A stretch of DNA of 52,284 nucleotides from a virus, in IMG/VR virus record IMGVR_UViG_3300005253_000088, positions 1-52,284 of that record. One strand, given 5' to 3'. A program made the position numbers and the translations under genes. Shown piece after piece: positions 1 through 7,038 of this stretch. The notes beneath the pieces were generated by a model. That model was not told where the DNA came from, searched no databases, and was given only the letters and a program-made list of their open reading frames with translations. The first letter of the stretch is position 1; the number at the start of each line of letters is the position of its first letter.

Positions 1-459
1 GCTAAAGCATTCGATAAAAATTTTACTGACGCTTTAAAAGATCATTTACCAGGTATTAAAAAAAGACTACTTGAGTTAAATAAGATCGCTGGAACTGGTA
101 GTGCCGCTGGCCCAGGTTCAATTGTTGTACGGGGAATTGGTGCCAAGACTGGGCGTACATTAGTTGGTGCTGTATTTGGCTTTGGTGTTGCTGGGGGACC
201 AGGAGCTGCTGTTGGTGGACTATTAGGTGCGTCTATGCCTGAGATGGTAGCTGGGATTTTATCTTCTCCTAAAGGGTTTGCGCTTCTAAAGAAAACTATC
301 GAATTAGGTAATAAGCCAATCTCTGCTGCGACTTGGATTGCTATTGGCGAACTTGTAACACGTGGCTCTTCAGTAAGGCTATCTAAAGGAAAACCTTCTA
401 AGCCATTCGCACGAAAGGGCGAAAATATTGGTTTACCTGTTGCGTCTGAACTAAACTAG
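1..459 (+). CDS. C-terminal part of large virion protein (partial)
   Basis: Frame 1 is open from the first base to a TAG stop, giving 152 residues with no start in the window. The sequence has a glycine- and alanine-rich stretch (around residues 50-80, e.g. GAVFGFGVAGGPGAAVGG) that looks like a membrane-interacting glycine zipper. The gene sits directly before the tail fibre, the place T7 gives to internal core protein gp16. The protein cut by the right end of the window (start 51176) has a similar glycine zipper, so these are probably two ends of one gene. The frame supports the translation; the role is inferred from context. Confidence 0.8.
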   Translation, partial: AKAFDKNFTDALKDHLPGIKKRLLELNKIAGTGSAAGPGSIVVRGIGAKTGRTLVGAVFGFGVAGGPGAAVGGLLGASMPEMVAGILSSPKGFALLKKTIELGNKPISAATWIAIGELVTRGSSVRLSKGKPSKPFARKGENIGLPVASELN

Positions 460-460
460 T

Positions 461-476
461 GGTATCATGTGATACC
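461..476. promoter_or_regulatory. parS-like palindrome, copy 1
   Basis: GGTATCATGTGATACC lies in the 33-bp gap between the preceding stop and the tail-fibre start. It is one base from a perfect copy of the dispersed GGTATCACGTGATACC palindrome. The binding protein is unknown. Confidence 0.6.
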
Positions 477-492
477 TACATTGGAATAGAAA

Positions 493-2181
493 ATGACTGT
501 TAATACACAAGTTAAAAAAGTATCTGCTGTTGGCGATGGAGCAACGAGAACTTTCTCGTTTTCTCCTATAGTCATCTACGCTAACGATGAGCTTGAAGTT
601 ATAACGACTGTGATTGCTACAGGGGTTGAGACAGAAATCTCTCAGGGCTCCAGCTCGACTACCTATAGCATCAGTATTGCGGCCAATGGTTATCCTGACA
701 CCGGCTCTATCGACTACCCAGCCTCGGGGGGTACTCTTATACCTAATACAGTACGGATCAGTATCCGGCATAAGCCTACGATTGAAAACCTTACTGATCT
801 TAGCCCTGGTAAATATGATCCTGCGGTCCAGGAAACTCAGTATGACAAGTTTACCCGGATTATGCTTTTGCTTCAGGAGCAAGTGGATCGCTGTCTGAAA
901 CTTCCAGTGTCTTCCACGGACGTAGCTTCAGCTTTAGTAACAGAAATTGCTACACCTATCAGTGGGGATGGTACTAAAAGCTTGGTATTAAATGCTGCTG
1001 AAACAGCTTTTGCGCTGTCTGTTGCTTCCACCACCACAGGTTCTGCTTCTGATAGTACCCCAGCGGACGTAAACCTTTCAGCGGGTGCTGCTGGGTCTAA
1101 CGCGGCCTATTCACGGGATGATCATGCCCACTTTCTACCTACTACTGTTCCTCGCTTAGCTACAGAAAACGTCTACACCGAAAGCCAAGTCTGGTTTAAG
1201 GGTAGTGATGTAACTGCTGCGGGAGCGATGACACTTGGTGCTGGTAATATATTCGATATCGATGGCTCTACCCCTATAGCTACGATTACAACCATTGGCG
1301 TAGGCACTGTCATTATCTTACATTTTAACGCAGCTACTACTATTACACATAATGCTTCTGATATGGTGTTGCCCGGTGCAGAAGATATCTCTACGTTCGT
1401 TGGTTATGAACTTATGCTTCTTGAGTACGCTACGGGAGACTGGCGTTTTATTTCTGATAATGCAGACATAGCCGTGTATCGTAGGTCATCTGTAGACTTT
1501 ACTTTAAAGACCACTCTTCAAACAGATTTTCATGGAGACACGCTAGACGGAAACCTGTGGAATGCGACAGCAGGTGGGGGCTCTGGTAACGCTGTGGCCA
1601 TGTCAGCGGGGGCTGGAGGTAGGTATAGTCTGCTTACGTCAAGCGCAGATGAAGGCGCTACCCACGCTAACGGTGCTTCAGGCATCAGTAGCGCTGCTTT
1701 GAATTGGCGGGCTGACCAAGGCGGGTTAACTTTAGAAGCTCGTATACAGGTGGACGATATCACAAGCGTTGCCATCTTTGTCGGCTTTACAGATGTGGAG
1801 AGTACGACAGTTGAGTTGCCTATCTTTAAGACTGTTGGTGCTGATACTATCGACAGTGATGCTGTCAATGCGTGCGGGGTTGGTTTTGACACAGACGGTA
1901 CTACTGATCAATGGTTTCATGGGGGAGTGAAAGCAAATACGGATACTGCCGCCACTCATTCCGGCTCTGCTCCAGTTAACGACACTTGGGCTACAATCAG
2001 GGTTGAAGTCGGCCTGTCTGGGGCGGTTAGAGGGTTTATAAACGGAATAGCCATAGGAACTGCTACATTTAGTGCGGTTACAGCTACTACACCCCTTACT
2101 CCTGTTATCTTTGTTTGTCAACGCACGGGCTCTGCGCGTACTTTATTGGTAGATTATATTTGGTGTCAGGCTAGCAGATGA
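493..2181 (+). CDS. Tail fibre with T7-type N-terminus and lectin-like C-terminus
   Basis: The 562-residue product starts with a segment typical of T7 tail-fibre N-terminal domains (about residues 1-100; GDGATRTFSFSP then an acidic beta-rich stretch), which attaches the fibre to the tail. A middle beta-rich part follows (about 215-335). From about 345 to the end there is a jelly-roll or concanavalin-like domain that could bind a surface glycan. A similar C-terminal domain occurs in the exported protein at 41132-42277. The stop overlaps the holin start by four bases. Family roles are known; receptor specificity is not visible. Confidence 0.8.
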   Translation: MTVNTQVKKVSAVGDGATRTFSFSPIVIYANDELEVITTVIATGVETEISQGSSSTTYSISIAANGYPDTGSIDYPASGGTLIPNTVRISIRHKPTIENLTDLSPGKYDPAVQETQYDKFTRIMLLLQEQVDRCLKLPVSSTDVASALVTEIATPISGDGTKSLVLNAAETAFALSVASTTTGSASDSTPADVNLSAGAAGSNAAYSRDDHAHFLPTTVPRLATENVYTESQVWFKGSDVTAAGAMTLGAGNIFDIDGSTPIATITTIGVGTVIILHFNAATTITHNASDMVLPGAEDISTFVGYELMLLEYATGDWRFISDNADIAVYRRSSVDFTLKTTLQTDFHGDTLDGNLWNATAGGGSGNAVAMSAGAGGRYSLLTSSADEGATHANGASGISSAALNWRADQGGLTLEARIQVDDITSVAIFVGFTDVESTTVELPIFKTVGADTIDSDAVNACGVGFDTDGTTDQWFHGGVKANTDTAATHSGSAPVNDTWATIRVEVGLSGAVRGFINGIAIGTATFSAVTATTPLTPVIFVCQRTGSARTLLVDYIWCQASR

Positions 2182-2363
2182 TCAAAGACGTAGAACAGAT
2201 AGTAAAAGCTACTTGTGACATAGCAAGTATATCCTGTATCGTGGCCACGTTTATGAATATGCTGCCGAATTTAGCAGCAGGTGCTTCCTTGATTTGGGGG
2301 CTGATTAGAATTTGGGAAACGAAAACTGTTCAAAAACGAATCCGAAAATGGAGAAAGAAATGA
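2178..2363 (+). CDS. Small holin
   Basis: A 61-residue protein with one or two hydrophobic segments (about residues 13-48) and a very basic tail ending RIRKWRKK. The segment AAGASLIWGLIRIWETKTVQK matches a pattern common in small podovirus holins next to the tail fibre. Its ATG overlaps the fibre TGA (ATGA), so it is probably translationally coupled. A holin permeabilises the inner membrane at lysis. No endolysin gene is recognisable next to it. Confidence 0.72.
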   Translation: MIKDVEQIVKATCDIASISCIVATFMNMLPNLAAGASLIWGLIRIWETKTVQKRIRKWRKK

Positions 2364-2635
2364 GTGAATTTTTAGATGTAATCAAAAGCGCAGGCCCAGC
2401 TAAGGAAGCTGCTACTGCTGCTTTAAATCAGTTACGCACTGAGTATGAACTTGGTCTTGCGGCTTATAACGATATCTGGGGAGGGGGTACCAGTTCTAAA
2501 ACTGCTATCATGTCCTTGGTAAAGCAGTATGGGCCTATGCTTCTTAAAGCATCAGGCATCGCCCTCCCCGTGGGTATCTTATCACAGCCTGGGTTCTTGG
2601 ATAATATATTAGGTGTGTTTGGTAAGCTATTTTAG
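2360..2635 (+). CDS. Small protein coupled to holin, function unknown
   Basis: The start was placed at the ATG overlapping the holin stop (ATGA), preceded by GGAG six bases upstream; an upstream in-frame ATG exists but lacks this spacing. The 91-residue product has an alpha-helical N-terminal half and a hydrophobic C-terminal part (LLKASGIALPVGILSQPGF). Position suggests a lysis or DNA-packaging accessory role. Its stop overlaps the convergent gene on the other strand by four bases. Confidence 0.65.
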   Translation: MSEFLDVIKSAGPAKEAATAALNQLRTEYELGLAAYNDIWGGGTSSKTAIMSLVKQYGPMLLKASGIALPVGILSQPGFLDNILGVFGKLF

Positions 2636-3114
2636 GTTTTTAGCTTATCTTGGGGCTCTAGCCCTGGCAGGGGCGGTTCGTCTTCTGGCTCCATCCTCTC
2701 CTTAAAATACTTATCTTGTACTTTGAGATTTGCATCTACTTCTTTTAGTGCGATTATAAAATTGTAGCTCTTATCTTGAGATAAATCTGTGCTTTTTAGT
2801 ACCTCATGTAAATACCCCATGACATTAAACAGCAAACCGCATAAAGCATCTTGAAAGGCAACTTCAGCTTCTGGCCTTTGGCGATGAATAGCCCATACAT
2901 CCATAAAATGCCTCCAAGCTGACTTCATGTAAGAATCAAGAGGCACCCCTTTCTGCCAGTTATCACTATCCCGTATTGACCCGTCAGCCATCTTACGATG
3001 CTTATGAAGATATTGAACATATCGTTGTAATACTAACGGGGATAAAGCTCCTTCATAGTCCAGCTTTCCTTCTTCTGTATCTCTGGTAGCTCCAGTATCA
3101 AATGTTCGTTTCAT
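2632..3114 (-). CDS. MazZ-like dATP/dGTP diphosphohydrolase N-terminal domain protein
   Basis: 160 residues. The segment TGATRDTEEGKLDYEG, followed by an alpha-helical region with DNWQKGVPL and a WRHFMD motif, matches the dATP/dGTP diphosphohydrolase N-terminal family (DUF5664), which belongs with the MazG-like pyrophosphohydrolases. The phiVC8 member, MazZ, turns dGTP into dGMP for 2-aminoadenine DNA. No PurZ gene is present here, so a general dNTP-pool role is more likely. Its ATG overlaps the stop of the deaminase gene, and the two belong to one nucleotide-metabolism operon. Confidence 0.72.
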   Translation of the reverse strand: MKRTFDTGATRDTEEGKLDYEGALSPLVLQRYVQYLHKHRKMADGSIRDSDNWQKGVPLDSYMKSAWRHFMDVWAIHRQRPEAEVAFQDALCGLLFNVMGYLHEVLKSTDLSQDKSYNFIIALKEVDANLKVQDKYFKERMEPEDEPPLPGLEPQDKLKT

Positions 3115-3569
3115 AATTCATCCCCTCTATAGAGTTTTATAACCACATCAGCTTCTCGGAAGGAAATATAAGCTATTTCAAACTGTGCTCCCCATCGTTT
3201 CTTTTGCTCAAGGGTTGGCCTCAGCGCAACCACTCGTTTAATTCCAGCCTGGATTACATGCAAAGCACATTTATCGCAAGGAGGAAATGGCCATGTATAT
3301 ATTGTGTAATTTCTAAGGTCTCTTCGTGACAATATAATTGCATTCAATTCCGCGTGAATAGTTCGGCTTAGCTTTACATTTCTGTTGTTATATAGTACAG
3401 GGTTATCATCCATACCTTGAGGAAACCCATTGTAGGCTAAGATTACTTGTGTATTGTCGGGGCTTACCAACACCGCCCCAACCTGAGTGCTAGGGTCTTT
3501 GGATTTTCTCTCGGCCCAAAACTTAGCTAGCGCTAAATAATCTAAATCCCATCTTGTTTGACTATTCAT
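3111..3569 (-). CDS. dCMP deaminase-like protein
   Basis: 152 residues with the zinc-dependent deaminase signature: HAE at about residues 72-74 and PPCDKC at about 95-100, preceded by a typical DPSTQVGAVLV strand. Such phage enzymes convert dCMP to dUMP, feeding dTTP synthesis. No thymidylate synthase is recognisable in the window, so the product may go to host enzymes. The start is coupled to the preceding small membrane gene by ATGA. The exact substrate (dCMP versus another cytidine) cannot be told from sequence alone. Confidence 0.85.
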   Translation of the reverse strand: MNSQTRWDLDYLALAKFWAERKSKDPSTQVGAVLVSPDNTQVILAYNGFPQGMDDNPVLYNNRNVKLSRTIHAELNAIILSRRDLRNYTIYTWPFPPCDKCALHVIQAGIKRVVALRPTLEQKKRWGAQFEIAYISFREADVVIKLYRGDEL

Positions 3570-3781
3570 AGTTTTTTATCATCCTTTATTTTATATATGG
3601 CGTTTCTTCCAAATACTCCATCAGTATATCCAGATATTTCATAATTTTCGTGAAAAGCATTTTCAATATCGAAAGATAATTTTATCCATAACCATCCGCA
3701 CCCTAGCATACTTATAGCTATTGGAGTTATAATCCACCACCAATATTCTTGAATAAAATTATAAATAGATTGCATTGTCAT
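3566..3781 (-). CDS. Small membrane protein, unknown
   Basis: 71 residues from the chosen ATG, which follows a GAGGA ribosome site at good distance; a longer form of 76 residues would overlap the upstream gene. One clear membrane segment (about residues 13-33, WWWIITPIAISMLGCGWLWI) precedes a polar C-terminal half. It lies inside the nucleotide-metabolism operon between two coupled genes. Function unknown. Confidence 0.7.
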   Translation of the reverse strand: MTMQSIYNFIQEYWWWIITPIAISMLGCGWLWIKLSFDIENAFHENYEISGYTDGVFGRNAIYKIKDDKKL

Positions 3782-3785
3782 TTTT

Positions 3786-4208
3786 TTAATCCTCATTCAA
3801 CACCTTCAAAAGTTCAAACATTCCTACAACAACATGATCAGCCATCTTGGCCATTAGCTCAGGTTCCTCGCCATCCCTGGTGACGATGATAGTGCACTTG
3901 CCTTGGCCTACCATCCAGCCTAGCTCTAGGTGAGCGGACCTGCCACAAGGTAGCAACAACACCCCTGTATCAGATCGTTCCATAGCAGTGAAATCATTCT
4001 CAAACCCAATCTTAGCTAGTGGGTGAGTAAGAGCTTTAACATATTCATCAGCGGACCAATGAAGATAATCAAGATCGATCTCTTTCCAATTGAATGCTGC
4101 GTTTTGTACCCTGAAGTCATAGACTTCATGACCATCTTTTCGGAGTGCGGCCACATAATAAGGTTGTTCCTCGTTGCGCCAACTAGACGCTAAGTAGATA
4201 TTAGCCAT
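3786..4208 (-). CDS. Nucleoside 2-deoxyribosyltransferase-like protein (1)
   Basis: 140 residues. The start IYLASSWRNE and the later TGVLLLPCGRSAHLELGW segment (about residues 82-99) match the nucleoside 2-deoxyribosyltransferase fold, in which the conserved D...GRS.H.E stretch binds the nucleoside. Members swap bases on deoxynucleosides or cleave nucleotides. It is the second of two tandem relatives; the upstream gene overlaps it by eight bases. In phages these genes are linked to nucleotide salvage or modification, but the substrate here is unknown. Confidence 0.72.
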   Translation of the reverse strand: MANIYLASSWRNEEQPYYVAALRKDGHEVYDFRVQNAAFNWKEIDLDYLHWSADEYVKALTHPLAKIGFENDFTAMERSDTGVLLLPCGRSAHLELGWMVGQGKCTIIVTRDGEEPELMAKMADHVVVGMFELLKVLNED

Positions 4209-4629
4209 AGTTCAGTATCCTTTCTACTAAAGACGGTAGATCAGAATATACACTGTTAGCAAGCCGGTACATCACATCCCAACGGTCAACATCGTCAAGC
4301 AGGATACACCCAGGCTTCCCTTGACCTATGAGATAACCTAACTCAAGATGACCAGACTTACCAGCGGGTAGTACAAGGATGCCCATACTAGCACGGTTAA
4401 GATGATAATAATCATACTCAAATATATGATTAGCAGCAAACCCCTGTAAAGCCTCATCGTAATTATGGCCTCGGGTTTCTTCATATCGTTTCCAAGCATC
4501 ATCTGCGTCTGGGCCACCAGCAAACCAGTCATCAAATACTTCATAACCGGTTTCATCTCGAAGTATCTTACCGATTTCAGGAATCTTTGGATTACGAAGT
4601 GATCCTATGAGGTATATAATCTTATCCAT
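4201..4629 (-). CDS. Nucleoside 2-deoxyribosyltransferase-like protein (2)
   Basis: 142 residues from the ATG that overlaps the stop of the A1-like gene (TAATG). IYLIGSLRN at the N-terminus and GILVLPAGKSGHLELGYLIG near residue 105 are the same signatures as in the neighbouring gene, so the two are likely paralogues of the deoxyribosyltransferase fold. The N-terminal half contains an insertion around DDWFAGGPDADDAWKRYE that the neighbour lacks. Tandem divergence suggests different substrates or a hetero-oligomer; this is inference. Confidence 0.72.
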   Translation of the reverse strand: MDKIIYLIGSLRNPKIPEIGKILRDETGYEVFDDWFAGGPDADDAWKRYEETRGHNYDEALQGFAANHIFEYDYYHLNRASMGILVLPAGKSGHLELGYLIGQGKPGCILLDDVDRWDVMYRLANSVYSDLPSLVERILNYG

Positions 4630-6095
4630 TAAGCCCTCCATTTACCATTATAGATCGTGAACAAAGCTCTCTTACCGTTAGGGTATATCAAGCAGTTGGT
4701 GTGTGACCAGGAAGACATACCTTCGTTGTAGCCCTGGTCAAGCTTACCCATCACCCCCACACGGGTAGCACCTTCATCTTCTCCTGCTGAGTGGCCATGG
4801 GCTACGACACACTTACGGCCGGTCTTGGCAAAGGCTCTGAGGTTAGGGGATCGTGATCCGTTCAATCCTATATCACCGTGCATCCCTAGCTCAACGCCTC
4901 CATTAGCATCAGGGCAAACTATGTAGGATTCATCCCGGCGCAGGAACTTGATTGTATTAGGGGTACCTAGCTGTTGAAATGCCCACTCCACCGGATAAGG
5001 TATGTCCTGGCCTTTGGCGATGGCCTCGTAAACGGCAAGGTTGGCTTTGAGGTATAGCCTAGCATTCAAAGGATCAGATCGAAAATCAGTTTCTTTCAGC
5101 CAGCGCACGAAAGCCATATCATGGTTGCTGCATACAACAACACTTTCGCACCATTGCCGGTGCGCCTTATAGAGAAACATATGAGCTTCACCTATTTCCT
5201 CATAAATGCTTAGCTTTTTTTCTGAAGACTTCTCAAACATTTTCCAAGGATCATCACGATCATGGTGGTTTTGGGCTCGGAAGTCTATAAGGTCGTGGAA
5301 TATTTGACGCTTAGGCTCTAACTGATCTAAGATACCCCTCTTGCCCCAAGCTAGCTTTTCCGTGTCATCATCAAGCTGACGCTCATGTATATCCCCCCAA
5401 ATGATAGCTTCAGGGCGGTGGCCAGAAGTAATTTGTCCATTCTTGACCCGAGTATCGAAGTCATAGAAGGTGCCGTCACTGCCCGCCTTGAGCGGACGCA
5501 CGAACCAAGTGCCGTCACTGTCTACCTCCACTAAGACCGCGCCATAGCCATGGTGAAACTCAGCCTTTTGCCCAGCTTTCTTTTGAATGTAGTTGCGAAG
5601 CGTTACCGTACCAGTGGTGTAGAGAAACTTGGTACCAGCGCTCTTAGGTGAAGCTACTGAAACTGTAGCAAATTTACTATGAGGGATGATAGAGGATGCC
5701 CGGCCAGTGTAGCTTTCCATTCCCGAGAGTGGGTTGACAGCAGTAGGCAGGATTTGAAGCTCACCGCACCACACAAGACCGGGGGCAAGGATGATACTAT
5801 CATCACAGATATAAGGTTCTAGTCGCCTGTCCCACCACTCCGGTTGCTTATCGCTTTCTTGGGAAGTCTTACGCTTCGTGCTAACGGGGTTGGTCATCTT
5901 GTTGTAGGTGAAGGTGGCCGCCATTACCCTGGCATTCAGGTAATCAGCAAAAGCCAGGATATTTTTCCAGAGTTGGTCATGAACGTAGGTATTGTTCTGA
6001 GCAGATGTTAGGATATAGTAATGCACTTGCCCCTTAGCTGGCAAGCTTAGCTTTTGTTTTTGTACAATACTATAGGTGCCGGTTTCGACTATCAT
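4629..6095 (-). CDS. T5 A1-like metallophosphoesterase
   Basis: 488 residues. Four metal-binding blocks of the calcineurin-like phosphoesterase fold are visible in order: WGDIHE (about 233-238), SNHD (323-326), HGDIG (406-410) and HGHSAG (433-438). The N-terminal part (TSAQNNTYVH, NPLSGMESYTG, TTGTVTLRNY, HHGYGAVLVE) matches the long phage family related to T5 A1 protein, which in T5 is needed for second-step DNA transfer and host DNA breakdown. Here a nuclease or phosphatase role in early infection is plausible but not proven. Confidence 0.75.
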   Translation of the reverse strand: MIVETGTYSIVQKQKLSLPAKGQVHYYILTSAQNNTYVHDQLWKNILAFADYLNARVMAATFTYNKMTNPVSTKRKTSQESDKQPEWWDRRLEPYICDDSIILAPGLVWCGELQILPTAVNPLSGMESYTGRASSIIPHSKFATVSVASPKSAGTKFLYTTGTVTLRNYIQKKAGQKAEFHHGYGAVLVEVDSDGTWFVRPLKAGSDGTFYDFDTRVKNGQITSGHRPEAIIWGDIHERQLDDDTEKLAWGKRGILDQLEPKRQIFHDLIDFRAQNHHDRDDPWKMFEKSSEKKLSIYEEIGEAHMFLYKAHRQWCESVVVCSNHDMAFVRWLKETDFRSDPLNARLYLKANLAVYEAIAKGQDIPYPVEWAFQQLGTPNTIKFLRRDESYIVCPDANGGVELGMHGDIGLNGSRSPNLRAFAKTGRKCVVAHGHSAGEDEGATRVGVMGKLDQGYNEGMSSWSHTNCLIYPNGKRALFTIYNGKWRA

Positions 6096-6285
6096 TTTCG
6101 TTTCTTTCTTCTAAGTCTGCTTGGTTATATTGGTCGGTTATCAAATCAACCTCGCACACAGGAAACTCAGGATTGTTAACCATATTCCAAAGTACGCCAC
6201 ACGTTTCACAGTCTGCTCTTGGCCTAAAAATTGCTCTATATAAAGGGTGATCTCCACATCTAACCACAAATCTAGTGTTTGCCAT
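6070..6285 (-). CDS. Small zinc-binding-like protein
   Basis: 71 residues. The N-terminal part has Cys10, His13, Cys26 and Cys29 (CGDHPLYRAIFRPRADCETC), a pattern fit for one zinc site and common in small phage proteins. The C-terminal third is very acidic and polar. It overlaps the start of the A1-like gene by 26 bases and follows the resolvase gene, so the three are co-transcribed. Function unknown. Confidence 0.7.
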   Translation of the reverse strand: MANTRFVVRCGDHPLYRAIFRPRADCETCGVLWNMVNNPEFPVCEVDLITDQYNQADLEERNENDSRNRHL

Positions 6286-6604
6286 CTTCTAGCTCCCGCA
6301 TTATTTTTAGGAAATCTTTAGCTGGTATAACAACCACCCACGGTCTACGGCTCTTACGATGAAACACCAAAGGAACATCGGGTTTCCATTTCTTATCGTG
6401 GTTCGCTTGATCCATCGCTGGCCATAGTTGGAATTTCTCAGTGTATTTGACTTCGATATGGTAGCCGGGGATGTTATGCACTATATCAGGACTGTCCCCC
6501 CCGCCTGCGAACTGCTGGCCACGTCGGGCTTCAAAGCCATACTCACGAAGCAAAGCAGCGACTTCACGCTCACCTCGCTTACCTTTTTGGTTGCTATTCA
6601 CCAT
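6272..6604 (-). CDS. Holliday junction resolvase-like nuclease
   Basis: 110 residues. KGKRGEREVAALLREYGF at the N-terminus, then SPDIV (about 38-42) and IEVKYTEKF (about 50-58) form the E...D...ExK active site of the PD-(D/E)XK fold used by archaeal-type Hjc resolvases and related phage enzymes. It would resolve branched DNA before packaging. A related RecB-like family role as another endonuclease cannot be excluded. It overlaps the next gene by 14 bases. Confidence 0.82.
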   Translation of the reverse strand: MVNSNQKGKRGEREVAALLREYGFEARRGQQFAGGGDSPDIVHNIPGYHIEVKYTEKFQLWPAMDQANHDKKWKPDVPLVFHRKSRRPWVVVIPAKDFLKIMRELEDGKH

Positions 6605-6606
6605 TA

Positions 6607-6828
6607 TTATTGCCCATATTTGCTTAATCGTTTTTTAGTGTATTCTACCTTTGCCTTATCAAACTCAGTCTGTAGCTTAAGACACCTAGTTCTTGTATCT
6701 TCATCTAGTATAGACGCATTAACTCGACAAGTTAGAAGCACATTATATTTTCCACGGTCGAGTAAAGAAGGAGAATTATCACATGCAGCTAACATTAACA
6801 ACAATACTAAAGCTGAAATTATTTTCAT
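6607..6828 (-). CDS. Predicted lipoprotein
   Basis: 73 residues with a textbook lipoprotein signal: basic start MKII, hydrophobic core and lipobox LAAC at residues 13-16, followed by Asp-Asn. An Asp at +2 favours retention in the inner membrane in enterobacterial rules. The mature part is a short charged helix with two further Cys (34 and 49). Phage lipoproteins act as outer spanins or as superinfection-exclusion factors; the early-region position favours the second, but this is inference. Confidence 0.75.
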   Translation of the reverse strand: MKIISALVLLLMLAACDNSPSLLDRGKYNVLLTCRVNASILDEDTRTRCLKLQTEFDKAKVEYTKKRLSKYGQ

Positions 6829-6831
6829 AAC

Positions 6832-7038
6832 TTAACTTTCCTGTGGCCGGGAAATGAAGTCAATACCGTTTGAATCCCATTCAGGATAAGCATCTATTGA
6901 AACTACCGTCACTAGCAAAGCTTCGTCATTAACGCCTGAGATACCATTGATAACAGTACCCCCCTTGAACCGTTCCCCAATACTATGATTTTCATACTCT
7001 TTATCTGAAACATGATGTACTTCATAATGATGTGTCAT
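6832..7038 (-). CDS. Hypothetical protein
   Basis: 68 residues, coupled to the polymerase by an ATGA overlap. His-rich start (MTHHYEVHHV) and a beta-rich middle. No family recognised. Confidence 0.65.
   Translation of the reverse strand: MTHHYEVHHVSDKEYENHSIGERFKGGTVINGISGVNDEALLVTVVSIDAYPEWDSNGIDFISRPQES

Noticed and set aside
493-2181. Diversity-generating retroelement, because the head genes resemble BPP-1
   Set aside because: No reverse transcriptase or template repeat was found and the fibre C-terminus shows no variable-repeat pattern.
2632-3114. Evidence for a 2-aminoadenine genome
   Set aside because: A MazZ-like domain alone is not enough; PurZ and DatZ are not recognisable in the window.
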